Source: Leishmania mexicana MHOM/GT/2001/U1103 (taxonomy: Eukaryota > Euglenozoa > Kinetoplastea > Trypanosomatida > Trypanosomatidae). Taken from it: 64,000 nucleotides of DNA. Position 1 is the stretch's first letter, and every line of letters starts with the position of its first letter. This document shows, in pieces, positions 47,109-57,500 of this stretch. The translations under genes and the position numbers were made by a program. The stretch lies in NCBI RefSeq assembly GCF_000234665.1, contig NC_018329.1:680489-744488 (forward strand). Reading direction: 5' to 3'. The notes beneath the pieces were generated by a model. It was not told where the DNA came from. It made no database searches and was given only the letters and a program-made list of their open reading frames with translations.

Positions 47109-47857
47109 GATGGACCCAATGTAGTCCAGTAAAACGAGTAAGGAAATAACAGGCAGAGTGCACGGCGTCTTTGTGAGTGCCACACACCTCTCTCAGCGTA
47201 CGCGAGTGCACCCCTTATCCACTGCCATGAGAGAGATCAGCGAGGGGAGGGGGAGCGGGATGGAAAGAGTCGGAGAACAAAAGAGGCGTGCGTGGAGGAC
47301 ACGCGCAGCCGCACCGCACACGCACGCCTACGTGCACAGAGGCGCGCACGCATTGGATACTCGTATTGTGCATGGGGATTGCTCCAGACCTCAGAAGCGG
47401 TCGCAGCGACGACGGTACTGCACAAGAGGCCTGCCTGCACCGGATCCCATCGAGAGCGGCTGGTGGTGGTGGGGGGGGGGCGTTGTGGCGCAGACGTCGT
47501 TCACTTGTCTTGAGACTGCTCAGGCATTGCATTGGTAAGCTCAGAGTCCGAGTAAAACGCCGTAGTATCGAGAGCGTGAAACCAGGGGGAAAGGGGGACG
47601 CGGGCGGGATAGCCAAGCATGCACGTGGACTGCGTAGGCACACGCACACACCGAGGAGCTCACAGAGAACAATATACGGTACATGTTCGTTGTACATCAA
47701 GGAAGTCGCGCGCACGCACACACACGTACAACGGAGCACATGAGCAAGCCAAGAAGGGGAGGATGAGAGGAGGGGGCGAGCGAAGACGCATTAAACCGAC
47801 ACTGTTACCACTGGCGTCCTCGCTTTTATTCTACCCACCGTAAGCAGGCAAACGACT
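47109..47857. other. Intergenic spacer
   Basis: Spacer between the REX1-B-like gene and the TTC29-like gene, with a GGT/G run at 47461-47480. No gene seen. Confidence 0.5.
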
Positions 47858-49342
47858 TCAAAGCGTGCCACCGCTCATCCACGCCAGCTGCGCGCGAATG
47901 TCGGTGTAGACGAGGTGCAGGTAGCCCTTCCCGCCATAGGCGTGGGTGAGGTAGTAGTCGCCGCGCGCGAAGCCCATGGCAATGCGGACGGTGTCAATGA
48001 GTTCCTGATCCCCCGCCTCTATTGCTGCGGAAAAGCTCTCGTCGAAGCACTGCAGAGCCTCGTCCTCCTGGTTACGGCTACGGTACGCCTCGCCTAGCTG
48101 CATGGTGGCAATGCAGAGCTGCCGTGGCGCCCCCAGCTCCTTTGCCAACTGCAGCGCCTCTTGCAGGGTAGTGGATGCCTCTAGCTTGAGCCCCAGCCGC
48201 TCTTCCAGGTCGGCCACACGCAGCGTTGCGTGGCACTCCTGCGGCTTCAGATTATTCTTCTGCGCCACGGCGCGGCAGCTGCGCTGGTACTTGAGGGCCA
48301 GCGGCAGGTCTCCGCGCGCCTCACTCACATCGCCGAGGGCTGAGTAGGCGACACCCTCATCAACGACGTTCTTGCCGCGCACCGCAGCTTCGGCAGCCGT
48401 CGCGTAGTGCCGCGCTGCAGCAGCAGGGTCGCTGAACTTTAGGGTCTCACCGAGGGCTTGATGAACCCGAACGAGGCAGCGGCTTGCGTCCTGGAGTGCG
48501 GCTTCATCACGGAGGGCGACGGCGAGGCGGTACATGGCGCCGTAGAGCGCGGCTGCCTCCTCCAAGTGCCCCTGACGCTCCTGGAATGCGGCGTACACGT
48601 GACGGGCGCGCTGCTCAAGAGTGCGATCGAGTGACTCCATCATGTAATGCAGCGCCATTTCGTGGTACCACGCAGCCTCGGCGTAGTCGCCCTCGCTCTC
48701 AAAGTAGTCGGCGAGTTGCGCGCAGTGGGTGAACACTTGCTCAAACTCGCTCTGCCGGCGAAGGACTTCCACGGCGGACAGCTGCTGCTGCACCCACGCG
48801 AGGCGGTCATCTGGGACGTTGAAGAACTTTCGTGAGAGCGTGTCGACGCAGACGGGGTCGCGGTGGGCTAGCTCGAAGAGATGCATATACGTCTGCACAC
48901 ACCCCTCCGCCAAGGCCTCGCAGCAAAGGCGGAAGGGCACCGAGTCCCGCTCGGGGCCGACAACGACGACTGGGGCGTTGGCGTCGTCGACGACCTTCGT
49001 CTTGGTGGCTTGGCGCTTTTTGGCGTGGGCAGCCGCACCGGCGGCGCCGTCCTGCGGGGCGCGGAGGCCAAAGGTGAATCCCTCCCGTCCCGTCCGGCCG
49101 CCCTGGCCGACAAACGGAGTAGACTGCCCACGCGCACCGGCGGTGAAGTGCGATGCCGCCGTCGACGCCACTAACGCGGTGGAGGTGCCGTAGCGTCCCG
49201 CCGTGCCACGCTGCGAGGTCTTGGAAACGGGGCTGGTGGGCTGCGGACGATTCGGTTTTGCGCAACGACCGCTGCTGCTTGGCTTGCCGAGGCTGCTCGC
49301 CGCCGCCGGCTTCCGCGGCACGAGAGATGAGGCCGATTGCAT
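47858..49342 (-). CDS. TTC29: TPR protein resembling axonemal TTC29
   Basis: Predicted 494 residues. The first 120 residues are Ser/Gly/Arg-rich and disordered. A helical region (FRLCCEALAEGCVQTYMHLF) resembles the segment just ahead of the repeats in TTC29, followed by TPR-like helical pairs through residue 470: YAEAAWYHEMALHYMMES, HLEEAAALYGAMYRLAVAL, AAARHYATAAEAAVRGKN, LPLALKYQRSCRAVAQ, LEASTTLQEALQLAKELG and DEALQCFDESFSAAIEAG. In animals TTC29 is a sperm-flagellum protein and mutations cause asthenozoospermia; the trypanosome homologue has been tied to flagellar beating. The start lies in the Ser-rich region and is a choice. Confidence 0.72.
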   Translation of the reverse strand: MQSASSLVPRKPAAASSLGKPSSSGRCAKPNRPQPTSPVSKTSQRGTAGRYGTSTALVASTAASHFTAGARGQSTPFVGQGGRTGREGFTFGLRAPQDGAAGAAAHAKKRQATKTKVVDDANAPVVVVGPERDSVPFRLCCEALAEGCVQTYMHLFELAHRDPVCVDTLSRKFFNVPDDRLAWVQQQLSAVEVLRRQSEFEQVFTHCAQLADYFESEGDYAEAAWYHEMALHYMMESLDRTLEQRARHVYAAFQERQGHLEEAAALYGAMYRLAVALRDEAALQDASRCLVRVHQALGETLKFSDPAAAARHYATAAEAAVRGKNVVDEGVAYSALGDVSEARGDLPLALKYQRSCRAVAQKNNLKPQECHATLRVADLEERLGLKLEASTTLQEALQLAKELGAPRQLCIATMQLGEAYRSRNQEDEALQCFDESFSAAIEAGDQELIDTVRIAMGFARGDYYLTHAYGGKGYLHLVYTDIRAQLAWMSGGTL

Positions 49343-50091
49343 CGTCGATGGAAGCGGCGAAAGAGGAGATGGCGGAGGAGGACTGCTTCCCTCCGCGGTC
49401 CTCTCAGCACGCGATGGCGCACTGTGTTCGAATGAGTGCACGCACGTGAGCGCGTTGATGTATAGAGAGAGCCGAAGGGTCTTTGACTGACCCCCCTCCT
49501 CTGCCTCTCTTTCAGCGAACTGCAGAGAGGCAGGCGCGTGTGTGTGTGTCGGTGTGTCGGTGACGTGGGGAGAAGGCCGGGGGAGAGGGGGCGCGAGAAG
49601 GGTGCAAGTCACTGCTCATCGGAGTCAAAGAGGCGTGAGAGAGGGGAAGAGGAGGCAATGCTGGGCGGAGCAGGGGCTCGCGTACAGTGTCTTGGCTTGC
49701 CTTGAGCACTACACCGCACTAAAGGTGACTACAAGCGTCGAGGGATGAAGGCCCTGTCCCTGCCCCTTGCTCCTGCCTCTGCCACACAGCACACAGCACA
49801 CAGCACGCACACCCGTACATCTCTAAGCTAGTCACTGTGTTACTCACGCGCGGCACGATTTCGTGCGTCTCGCCATCTGCGCAACTGACAGGTCGGCTGA
49901 TGCATGCGTAGACAAGCACGCACACAGGCACGCGAAGTGACCTCGTCCTTACCCGTGCCTCGTGAGCGCATATGCAAGTGTGCGATGGAGCGGCACTGAC
50001 GGGGGGAGGGTAAGCAGCACTCGCCTCCGGGGCCCCGGGTGTACGTGCACAGCTAAACTGCAGCTGAAAACGCTGGAGAACACTGCCGCCT
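49343..50091. other. Intergenic spacer
   Basis: Spacer between the TTC29-like gene and the RRM gene. A CACACAG unit repeats about three times at 49783-49806. No gene seen. Confidence 0.5.
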
Positions 50092-50748
50092 CTACGCCGC
50101 GGAGAGGTGGCCCGACGCACGCCGAGCGGACGTGGTGCGCAGGCGCTTGCGCAGCCGCTCCAGCTGGAGCTTCCCGTCAGCGGTCACCGTGTTCGGCAGG
50201 CCTAGCTCCCGCCCGACACGCACCGAGAAGCCTTCATCGCCATAGCCGACGAGGACGCCGGCCCTGCCACGCCAGAGAGCTGCCGGGGGGTCGGTGGGCA
50301 ACTCCGGGAGTCGACCGGCGCGGCTCCACCGCTGCGATGTCAGGACGTAGGCGTGCACTTTCAAGTACATGCATTCGTACGGGTGGTCCTCAACGCGCCG
50401 CTTCACTTCACGGAGAACAGGTGGCAGTAGCGCGTCCACCGCGCCACCGCCGCCGCTGCTCCCCTGCGCAGTTGAGCCGCCCGCTATGGCTGCTGCGACG
50501 GCAGAGGTGCACGGCGCCGCGGAGGAGGGTGGCAGGTTGTACTCCACAAAGCAATGCCCTCTGCTCGCGCCATTCGTGGGGTTCGTGTAGAGCCGCGTGG
50601 TCACCGGCTCCGCAGCCGGGTAGACATCCGTGAGGTAGCGGTGCACCGCCAGCTCACTCGTGTACCACGGAAAGCCTGATATGATGAGCACAGTAGGCAT
50701 CAGGCCTGCGGCGCTGCTGTGCGTGGGCTCGAGCAGACGAGCCGCCAT
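50092..50748 (-). CDS. Small RRM protein, CPSF6/CFIm68-like
   Basis: Predicted 218 residues. Residues 18-75 form an RRM: VLIISGFPWYTSELAVHRYL (RNP2 at 21-26), an acid/pro loop, TRLYTNPTNGASRGHCFVEY (RNP1 at 63-70). The phrase 'GFPWYTSE' and 'NPTNGASRGHCFVEY' closely follow CPSF6/CPSF7 ('NLTWWTTDEDL'; 'NGQSKGFALV'), the large subunits of cleavage factor Im. The C-terminal half keeps a helix (LPPVLREVKRRVEDHPYECM) and a basic end (RLRKRLRTTSARRASG), without RS repeats. In kinetoplastids polyadenylation is coupled to trans-splicing, so a CFIm-like factor would be of interest. Generic RRM protein remains possible. Alternative start at Met17 (50700). Confidence 0.68.
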   Translation of the reverse strand: MAARLLEPTHSSAAGLMPTVLIISGFPWYTSELAVHRYLTDVYPAAEPVTTRLYTNPTNGASRGHCFVEYNLPPSSAAPCTSAVAAAIAGGSTAQGSSGGGGAVDALLPPVLREVKRRVEDHPYECMYLKVHAYVLTSQRWSRAGRLPELPTDPPAALWRGRAGVLVGYGDEGFSVRVGRELGLPNTVTADGKLQLERLRKRLRTTSARRASGHLSAA

Positions 50749-51456
50749 GGTGAACCGCGCTAAGCGCTTGAGCCACGTGCGTGTGGGGTGCGCCTATGTA
50801 TGGGAGAGGGTGAGGGTTGCTGCGGAGGAGGATGCACCAAAGAGGTGCTACACGCCGGTGCCCCAGTGAGCAGGGCGGAGCGCAGGGGTGAGGGGTGGAG
50901 AGACACGCTGACAGGGAGCTCTCTCTGCCACGCATGAGCCGAGGAGATGGCGGCGGAGGCGAGTGCAGTCGGTGGGGCGGAATGGGGTTTGGCGCAGGAA
51001 AGGGAGAGCAACGGAAGGCGTGCAAAGAAGAAGGCGGGGGGGGTGAGGGTGCGGCCATTCACTGCATCGCTTGTCCGAAATTTCGTTGTTGTGGGGAGGG
51101 AGGGGGAGGAGGCAGCTCGGCGTCCGGTTTGTTCCTTCGCCAGACGCGCGCATGTCCTTTGTCAGACTTGTGCTTCCTCCTCCTCCTCCTCCCCCCGCAC
51201 GGTTGCTGGCACTCTTTTGCCCCAAACCCTATGTGTGTGTGTGTGTGGCTTCCATGTGCTTCCTCTTGCCTCACACAAGAAGCACTCCAGCGCGTCTAAG
51301 TGTCTCTGTGATGACCGTCACCTCTCGCAGTCTGTGTCCATCTCATCAGTGTGCGTGTGTATGTGCCTACGGGTGCGCTTGCCGCAAGAAAGGATGGACG
51401 CAAGACACACCCACACACACACCTACACGCACGCACGCGCCCGGCGTCTCTCGCGC
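50749..51456. other. Intergenic spacer
   Basis: Spacer between the RRM gene and the large unknown gene. TCC/CCT repeats on the plus strand at 51174-51192 and GT at 51229-51246. No gene seen. Confidence 0.5.
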
Positions 51457-53448
51457 CTATGACCACGATCGCAACGGTAACATCAGCTCAGCCGCCTTTA
51501 GTCCCTCCAAGGCGCACAGCATCTTTGCATCTCCCCCAGCACCGCCGTTGTTGGGGCCGTGGCTCATGTGCTTCTCCATGGCTTGCACCATGGTCGCCAC
51601 GTCGGTGCGCGCAAAGCCGTCTTGCACGTGCTTCAGCGCAAACGACTGCAGCTCTGCCTCGTACGCGGCACCACCGATCTCGAGCGCCGCACCTTTGCCA
51701 AAAGACAGGAGGTTAGTCACCATCCGCGCCGTTCCGCGTTCGTCTATTACCTCCATTGATATGAGCGGGCGGAGCAGCTGGAGGCCTTGCCCAGCGAGGT
51801 CCATGACTGTCGACGCCGACCCCTGCCCAGCACTGCCGGACATGCGTTCCTGCACCTCGCTGAGCACAATCGCCAGCAGCGAGGTGCGGTGCGAATTCCA
51901 TGCTTTCCACAGCGACGCTGGAGGTCTGGAGGCAGTGACGCTACACTGCGGCACCACCCGAGACCGCGGCTCGCACCGTAGGTGACGGCGGAGATGGTTC
52001 ACCACGGTGCGCAGCATCGACTCCATTGCCGGCACGTGGGCCTCCGGCAGCGGCTTCCCCTTTTCCTGGATGCAAACCTCCGCCAACATCACTCGCATGG
52101 CCATATCAGCAGAGAGCGCAAAGGAAGCGGCCGTCGTCTCAGGCGCTGGTGTCGCCAAAGCTGAGGCATCGTTGGCCATCCACTTGTCGCGCCGCCCCGT
52201 TGCCGCAGCGCGATCGTCGCCACCGCTGGCGGCAGAGGAGGCAGAGGGCATCGTCCAGAAGAGTTTCGACATTACGTCGTTGTGATAATCGCGCAAAGCT
52301 GCCCTGCAGTCCATACGCGGCGCCGCGGCGATCACCAGCGGCAGGAACGTCAAGAAGAAGGTCTCCAACGACTCCGTATCGATGCGCTGGTACAGCCGCA
52401 GCAGGTCGTTCGCCACGGCAGTCGCGAAGGAGGCGCGCACAAAGTCTGGGACGGAGCGCTGATGCAGGGCGACCATCCGGCGGTACCACACAGGAAGCGA
52501 CAGCCCCCCAATCGTGTTCGGCCGCACGCACTGAGTACCGCTACTGCCAGTTGCACTGCTGTCCCCACCACCGACATACTGCGCCCACTCAGCCACGGAG
52601 AACGGAAAGGCGAGGGCCGAGTCAGCCGGCATGTCACACTGCATCTCGAGCGTGGCAGCGCACATGACGCACGCGATGGCGTGCATGTCTCGCTCTTCCA
52701 GCGCAGCCGAGTCTGCCAACGAGCCGCCACTCATGAGGAGCGGCAGCGAGCTTGCCTCCAGGGCCTCGCGACATCGCTGCCATACCGTCTCAAGACCGAG
52801 AATGTGCTGTATGAACGCCTCAGCATGGCGTACAGTAGGGGCCGCACTGCCCTTCTCCGCAGGCGCCGCAGCGCTCCCGTCTTCGCCATCATTGCTGCAC
52901 AGATGGGCCTGCGACACAAACTGCGGCGTGCACACTCCGATCAGCAGGTCCCGGTACTCGCTCGCGCTCTGCAAGTTGAGCGTGCGCGACAGCGGGAAGT
53001 GCCGGAGAAGCTCCTCCACGCAGTCCCACTGGGAACACTGCGTGGCGCATCCCCAGAGCAGCCCCACATCGGTAGAGGAGAGGTCGTCTGTGGACAGCCG
53101 CGTGATGTCGCGCACCACACCCACCTCCACGTCACGCTTTAACGTTGTCAGCTCAACGGTGGTGAGGGGGAACTGCTGCACACCGGCGAGTGCGCGCCGC
53201 ACCGCTTTCAAGGGCAGAAAAAGATTGTCGCTGCTCAGCACGGCATCCCCATGCTGGGCCCGCTTCAACCCATTCAGGAGGGTCTTCAGCAGCTCCGCGT
53301 GTGGCACCTGCTCGTAGAGGGAGTACGTGATAAGCGCGTCGGTCACGGCGGGCGGCAAGGTCTGCTGCGGCTCACACAGCAGTTGATGCATGGTGCGATG
53401 AAGGACGCGGGAGAGCGGCTGCACGATTCGAAATGGTTGAAGGTTCAT
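51457..53448 (-). CDS. Large predicted helical protein, function unknown
   Basis: Predicted 663 residues, starting MNLQPFRIVQPLSRVLHRTM. Arg/Leu/Gln-rich residues at the N-terminus without acids suggest a possible mitochondrial presequence. The body is Leu/Ala-rich with many short helices (AVTDALITYSLYEQV; LLKTLLNGLKRAQHG; VGLLWGCATQCSQWDCVEEL; VANDLLRLYQRID), a texture like helical-repeat organellar RNA-binding proteins, but I see no diagnostic PPR, RAP or FAST signature. Near the C-terminus is VNHLRRHLRCEPRSRVVPQ followed by a Leu-rich helix. Long in-frame sequence upstream of 53448 is Pro/Arg-biased, so this Met was chosen. Confidence 0.75.
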   Translation of the reverse strand: MNLQPFRIVQPLSRVLHRTMHQLLCEPQQTLPPAVTDALITYSLYEQVPHAELLKTLLNGLKRAQHGDAVLSSDNLFLPLKAVRRALAGVQQFPLTTVELTTLKRDVEVGVVRDITRLSTDDLSSTDVGLLWGCATQCSQWDCVEELLRHFPLSRTLNLQSASEYRDLLIGVCTPQFVSQAHLCSNDGEDGSAAAPAEKGSAAPTVRHAEAFIQHILGLETVWQRCREALEASSLPLLMSGGSLADSAALEERDMHAIACVMCAATLEMQCDMPADSALAFPFSVAEWAQYVGGGDSSATGSSGTQCVRPNTIGGLSLPVWYRRMVALHQRSVPDFVRASFATAVANDLLRLYQRIDTESLETFFLTFLPLVIAAAPRMDCRAALRDYHNDVMSKLFWTMPSASSAASGGDDRAAATGRRDKWMANDASALATPAPETTAASFALSADMAMRVMLAEVCIQEKGKPLPEAHVPAMESMLRTVVNHLRRHLRCEPRSRVVPQCSVTASRPPASLWKAWNSHRTSLLAIVLSEVQERMSGSAGQGSASTVMDLAGQGLQLLRPLISMEVIDERGTARMVTNLLSFGKGAALEIGGAAYEAELQSFALKHVQDGFARTDVATMVQAMEKHMSHGPNNGGAGGDAKMLCALEGLKAAELMLPLRSWS

Positions 53449-54278
53449 GCTGTGCCCTTCCCAATGCGGATTTCGCTTATGTGGGCACAGAGCATGTAGC
53501 AGATACGCGTGGAGAGACCTCTGACGACACAAAGTGGGCGATGACTCCGCACTGTCGTCGATGGGTCGTCGACCGCAGCTCGCGCAGGCAGACGGACGTG
53601 TGTCCGCGTCGAGTAGGACGGGGAGGGGGCATGGATCGGCGTTAGAGTCGATTTGGTGGTGATGCAGCAAGGTTGTGAGGGGGGAGGGGGGAGGAGACGA
53701 GGTGCGAGAGTCACAGCGAGCGGGGGCCCCAAAAAGACGATGCTGAGGTGACTCACCAAGATAGGCGGCCCGGCACGGCGGATGGGCACACGTCCGTGCA
53801 CGAGGACCAGCAAGCGGGAAAGGGAGGAGGAGCGCTGCTCCACCTTGGTGAGGCACATCACAAAACGTCCGTTACACGGCTGCCGTGGTGTCCCCCCGCC
53901 GGAACTCCACCACTCACACCAGGTACCCCCCGATGCATCTGAGGGTGTACTCATCTACGTGTGCACGACTTTACGGGGAAAGGGTCGGGGCGATGGTGCA
54001 TAGCGGTGTGTTGCAGAGTCCTGTGCGTGACAGCTCAGCTCCTTGTTCTATTCAAAGGCTTCCCACGGTGCCGCTCAATGCCGGGTCACAGCATTCATTA
54101 TCGCGTCAGCTCGATCCACTCGCCTCATGCGCCGGTGTACATGGGTTTTATGCGCGCACACACACGCACACACGTACACGATGGAGGGGAGGGGGTGGCG
54201 ATGATGTCTCTCATGCGCGTATCGCACAGGCTGAACCGTGCCTTCTCGAGTGCGCACGTGTGTGCGTGTGTGTGTGTG
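53449..54278. other. Intergenic spacer
   Basis: Spacer between the unknown gene and the kinesin. Plus-strand G-rich block at 53679-53698; CA-rich at 54158-54180; GT run at 54260-54279 next to the kinesin stop. No gene seen. Confidence 0.5.
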
Positions 54279-57200
54279 TCAGTGACCGGATCGACGAGTG
54301 ACCGTCGTGCGGCGAGAGGAGGGTGGCGCGCCTCTGCCAGAAGACGTCGAAGAGGCAGCAGCGCTGCGTGTTCGCTTGTAAGGTCTCGGTACGTTGCTAC
54401 CACTGCCACCACGACGGCCGTCACCGCCGCGGTTGCAGTTTACAGGCACCGTCGTGAGTGCCGCACTGCCGCGCAGCGATGACGGTCGCGCAATCTGCTG
54501 CTGCTGCTGCTGCTGAGACGACGACACGTGCATTGTCCCTCGAGACCCCTGCAGGAGGTGACCACTAACAGAACCGCACTCCCGCGCCTCTTCCTTGCCA
54601 GGCGATCCTGTCAGAGAGCACAGGGGTTCCGCCGCCGGTGACTCGCGCGAGAGTGGGGCCGCCAGTGGAGGCATGGGTACGAGACTCGCCAGCTGTGGGC
54701 TGCTGCTGCCACCGCCGCCGCCCCACGCACTCATCGCGCGGCCTACAAGGGGCGAGCTGGCCGCGGAGGAGGACGATGTTGTGGTGCCACACGCCACGGC
54801 CGAGGCGGCATGGGCGCTGACGGCGCTCGACGACAGCGGGTCCAAGGACTGAAGGGTGAAGGCGGTACTGCAGCGCTGTACATTGCGCACGATGACGTCT
54901 AGCGCTGCCTCGGCATCGGCGGGGGTGCTTGGGTGGGGAAAGACATGAGTGGCGTGTCGTATCACCTCTGCACACGCGTCACGTACCGCCAACTGGAACG
55001 GCGCCGCGTCCGCCAAGGACGGCATTTTGGCCTTCAGCTGGAGCCGATCGCTGAACCGTTCACGCGCCTCCTGCACATCTCGCTCGCCGACCGCCTCGAC
55101 TCGCTGCAGCTGCTTCAGATTTGAGTCCAATTCGGTGCGCAGTCGCTGGCAGACTTCTTCGACACCGCACCGCCGCTTAAGCTCCGCCCGCTCCGCGTGC
55201 TCCTTGTAGTCGGCGAAGAGCTTCAGACACTCGCTGAGCAGTGCATTCACCGCCTCGTTCAGCCGGTGCACAGTGTGAAGACACTGCGCGTCGTACTCTG
55301 CCATCACGGCAGACCACGCTGGCGGCGCCATAGAACTGCTTGTAGTTCGCGATACGAGCAGGGGCGCTGACGCGTCCGCCACGCTGATGGCCAGCGTCGA
55401 GCCGCAGTATTCCTCGCTACCGTCCTTTGCCAGCGCGTCAGTGACAGCGGTGGCAGGAAGCGCTGCCAGCGCCGGAGGCGGACAGGCACCAAGGGGCGGA
55501 GACGGCAGTGGTGGAGCGCCGCTCCCTCGAAGAGCACCAGTGCTATTACTGTTGCCCATGAGGCAACGGCGAGGGCCGTTGCTGGCCGCGTTCCCAACAC
55601 CGCCGCACCGAGGACGACCAGCGCGGCGTGTCGGACTCACCGAGGCTGACGGCGCGCCTGAGGTGACGCTTCCGCGCTGGAGAGATGACGTGGTGCTACC
55701 GCGTGCGGAGTAGGGAGCGGCAGCAGCCACCGCCCGACCAGGGTGGGAGGCCGCAGCCGCTGCGACGGCTGTCCGCGAGGGGGATCCATTCGGGACGGGG
55801 CCTGCGACGCCACGACTACCTGCTGTCTGCGACAGCGACTGAGTGCCACCACTCGGGAGGGCCTGCGAGGGAGGCGGCGTGCAGCTGCGTCGTTCTGGCG
55901 ACATCGCGGCGACGGCGTCCAGGGGGCACCGGAAGGCGCTGTCGCCTGCCTTCTGGCGCTGCACCTCCTCCTCGTTCGGCACGCCCGTCGCAGCAGCGGC
56001 GTCGTTCTGCGGACAAGAAGCGGGCGAGAGAGGCGGCGGCGGCGTTGGCAGCTGCGGGAGAGTGGTGGGCACGGGCTCCTCCAGCGCGTTGAGCAGTTCG
56101 GTGCGCCACGCCTGTAGACGCGCGTAGTTGTCCGCAAAGGAGGTCTTCACCGCGTCCTTGGCCTCCACGACCCCGCTGCGTATCATGCGTTGGAGTGCGA
56201 CCGCCTGATACTCGAATCGCTTCAGCGCTTCATGGTACACCTCCTTGAAGTTCTGCAGCTCCGCCTCCTTGTCCACCAAGAGCGCGTTCAGCACCTTCAC
56301 CTGAGACTCCCATATGTGCTGCCGCGCGTCGCTGCTCTGACGGTCCTGCATCAGCTGCTCCACCGCCTCCTTGAGCTCGTCGTACGACTCAGCCATCTCC
56401 TGTGTCTGCTCATGTTCCTCCTTCGTTACGTAGTACCCGCCTCTCTCGTTCACCCGCTCCTGCAGACGGTTGCGCAGTTTCTGGTTCTCGACCTCCATCG
56501 AGCGCAACCGGACAAGCAGCTTCTCCTTCTCCGTATTGGCAGCGTTGCGGATGCTTCGGGCCTTGACGGCGTAGAGCAGCGTCGACTTGGTCTCCTCGAT
56601 GTCGCGGCCAACGGACGAGATGCAGGCGATCATGAGCGTCCGGGCAGTGCCGCCGATGGAGTCCTGTAGCAGCTCTGTCAGCTTCGAGTCGCGGTACGGC
56701 ACATGGCTGGGCCGCGTCGCCTCATTCGTGTTGGACAGCGCGAGGAAGACGCTCTTCAAGGCTAGCAGCGACTTGTTGATCTTGCCAGCCTCGCCAGCCG
56801 CGACGCCGGAGGCCTGCGACTTCTTCAAACTCTCCGACCCGGCCAGGTCGATCATGAACAGATGTGCCACCTCGGTCTGCTCCGTGAAGGCATTGTACTC
56901 CTCCATGTCAAAGATGAAGACGACGTGCGAGCGGCTGCTGCGCTCGTTCATCAGCGTTGCCGCCGTGTGGCGCCACGACAGGCCACGCTGGATCGTCCGA
57001 ATGGCGTCGTCGACTCTGCAGAGCGTCGCCTTGTGGGTGAAGCGCGGGAAGCCGGAGATGAGCGTCACCTCTTCCTCCCCATTCGGACTGAGCATGTCCG
57101 TGAGGCGCTCGTTGTAGATCTCGATCATAGACAGCGTCAGCGCACACTGTGCGCCGTCTGCGATCTTCTGCTGCACATGCTCCAGCATGTTCGCCACTAC

Positions 57201-57500
57201 CTTGTGCACCAGGCCTTGCTCGCCGTCCTCGCTACCAAGCATGGTGTACGTCTTGCCGGTGCCGGTCTGGCCGTAGACCATAATCGTGCCGTTCATGCCC
57301 TCCTTCACGCATTGCAGTATCGGCCGACATGCCTGGAAGACGTCCTCCTGCGTCGACGTAGGAGAAAAGGTGAAGTCCGGGTCATACGTCTTGGAGTCGA
57401 GCAGGATGCGGCGGTTTTGAATGTCAAGGCCGCCGGCCGGGCGCTCCTGCCCAAAGAGTGGGCGGCAGCGTACCGCCACCTTGATGCTAGACGACGACAT
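54279..57500 (-). CDS. N-terminal-motor kinesin (first of two)
   Basis: Predicted 1073 residues. The motor begins at once (IKVAVRCRPL, residues 6-15), with the P-loop GQTGTGKT at 77-84, switch I NERSSRSH at 185-192, switch II DLAGSE at 218-223, and HVPYRDSKLTELLQDSIGG for the conserved microtubule-binding region; it ends about residue 325. Coiled coil at 325-470 (SMEVENQKLRNRLQERVNE; ESYDELKEAVEQL). Residues 480-700 are low complexity. A second coiled coil (YDAQCLHTVHRLNEAVNALL) lies at about 730-830. The tail is Ser/Pro-rich with seven Gln in a row and an Arg-rich end (RTTVTRRSG). All ATPase motifs are intact, so it should be an active plus-end-type motor. Subfamily not assigned. Confidence 0.93.
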   Translation of the reverse strand: MSSSSIKVAVRCRPLFGQERPAGGLDIQNRRILLDSKTYDPDFTFSPTSTQEDVFQACRPILQCVKEGMNGTIMVYGQTGTGKTYTMLGSEDGEQGLVHKVVANMLEHVQQKIADGAQCALTLSMIEIYNERLTDMLSPNGEEEVTLISGFPRFTHKATLCRVDDAIRTIQRGLSWRHTAATLMNERSSRSHVVFIFDMEEYNAFTEQTEVAHLFMIDLAGSESLKKSQASGVAAGEAGKINKSLLALKSVFLALSNTNEATRPSHVPYRDSKLTELLQDSIGGTARTLMIACISSVGRDIEETKSTLLYAVKARSIRNAANTEKEKLLVRLRSMEVENQKLRNRLQERVNERGGYYVTKEEHEQTQEMAESYDELKEAVEQLMQDRQSSDARQHIWESQVKVLNALLVDKEAELQNFKEVYHEALKRFEYQAVALQRMIRSGVVEAKDAVKTSFADNYARLQAWRTELLNALEEPVPTTLPQLPTPPPPLSPASCPQNDAAAATGVPNEEEVQRQKAGDSAFRCPLDAVAAMSPERRSCTPPPSQALPSGGTQSLSQTAGSRGVAGPVPNGSPSRTAVAAAAASHPGRAVAAAAPYSARGSTTSSLQRGSVTSGAPSASVSPTRRAGRPRCGGVGNAASNGPRRCLMGNSNSTGALRGSGAPPLPSPPLGACPPPALAALPATAVTDALAKDGSEEYCGSTLAISVADASAPLLVSRTTSSSMAPPAWSAVMAEYDAQCLHTVHRLNEAVNALLSECLKLFADYKEHAERAELKRRCGVEEVCQRLRTELDSNLKQLQRVEAVGERDVQEARERFSDRLQLKAKMPSLADAAPFQLAVRDACAEVIRHATHVFPHPSTPADAEAALDVIVRNVQRCSTAFTLQSLDPLSSSAVSAHAASAVACGTTTSSSSAASSPLVGRAMSAWGGGGGSSSPQLASLVPMPPLAAPLSRESPAAEPLCSLTGSPGKEEARECGSVSGHLLQGSRGTMHVSSSQQQQQQQIARPSSLRGSAALTTVPVNCNRGGDGRRGGSGSNVPRPYKRTRSAAASSTSSGRGAPPSSRRTTVTRRSGH

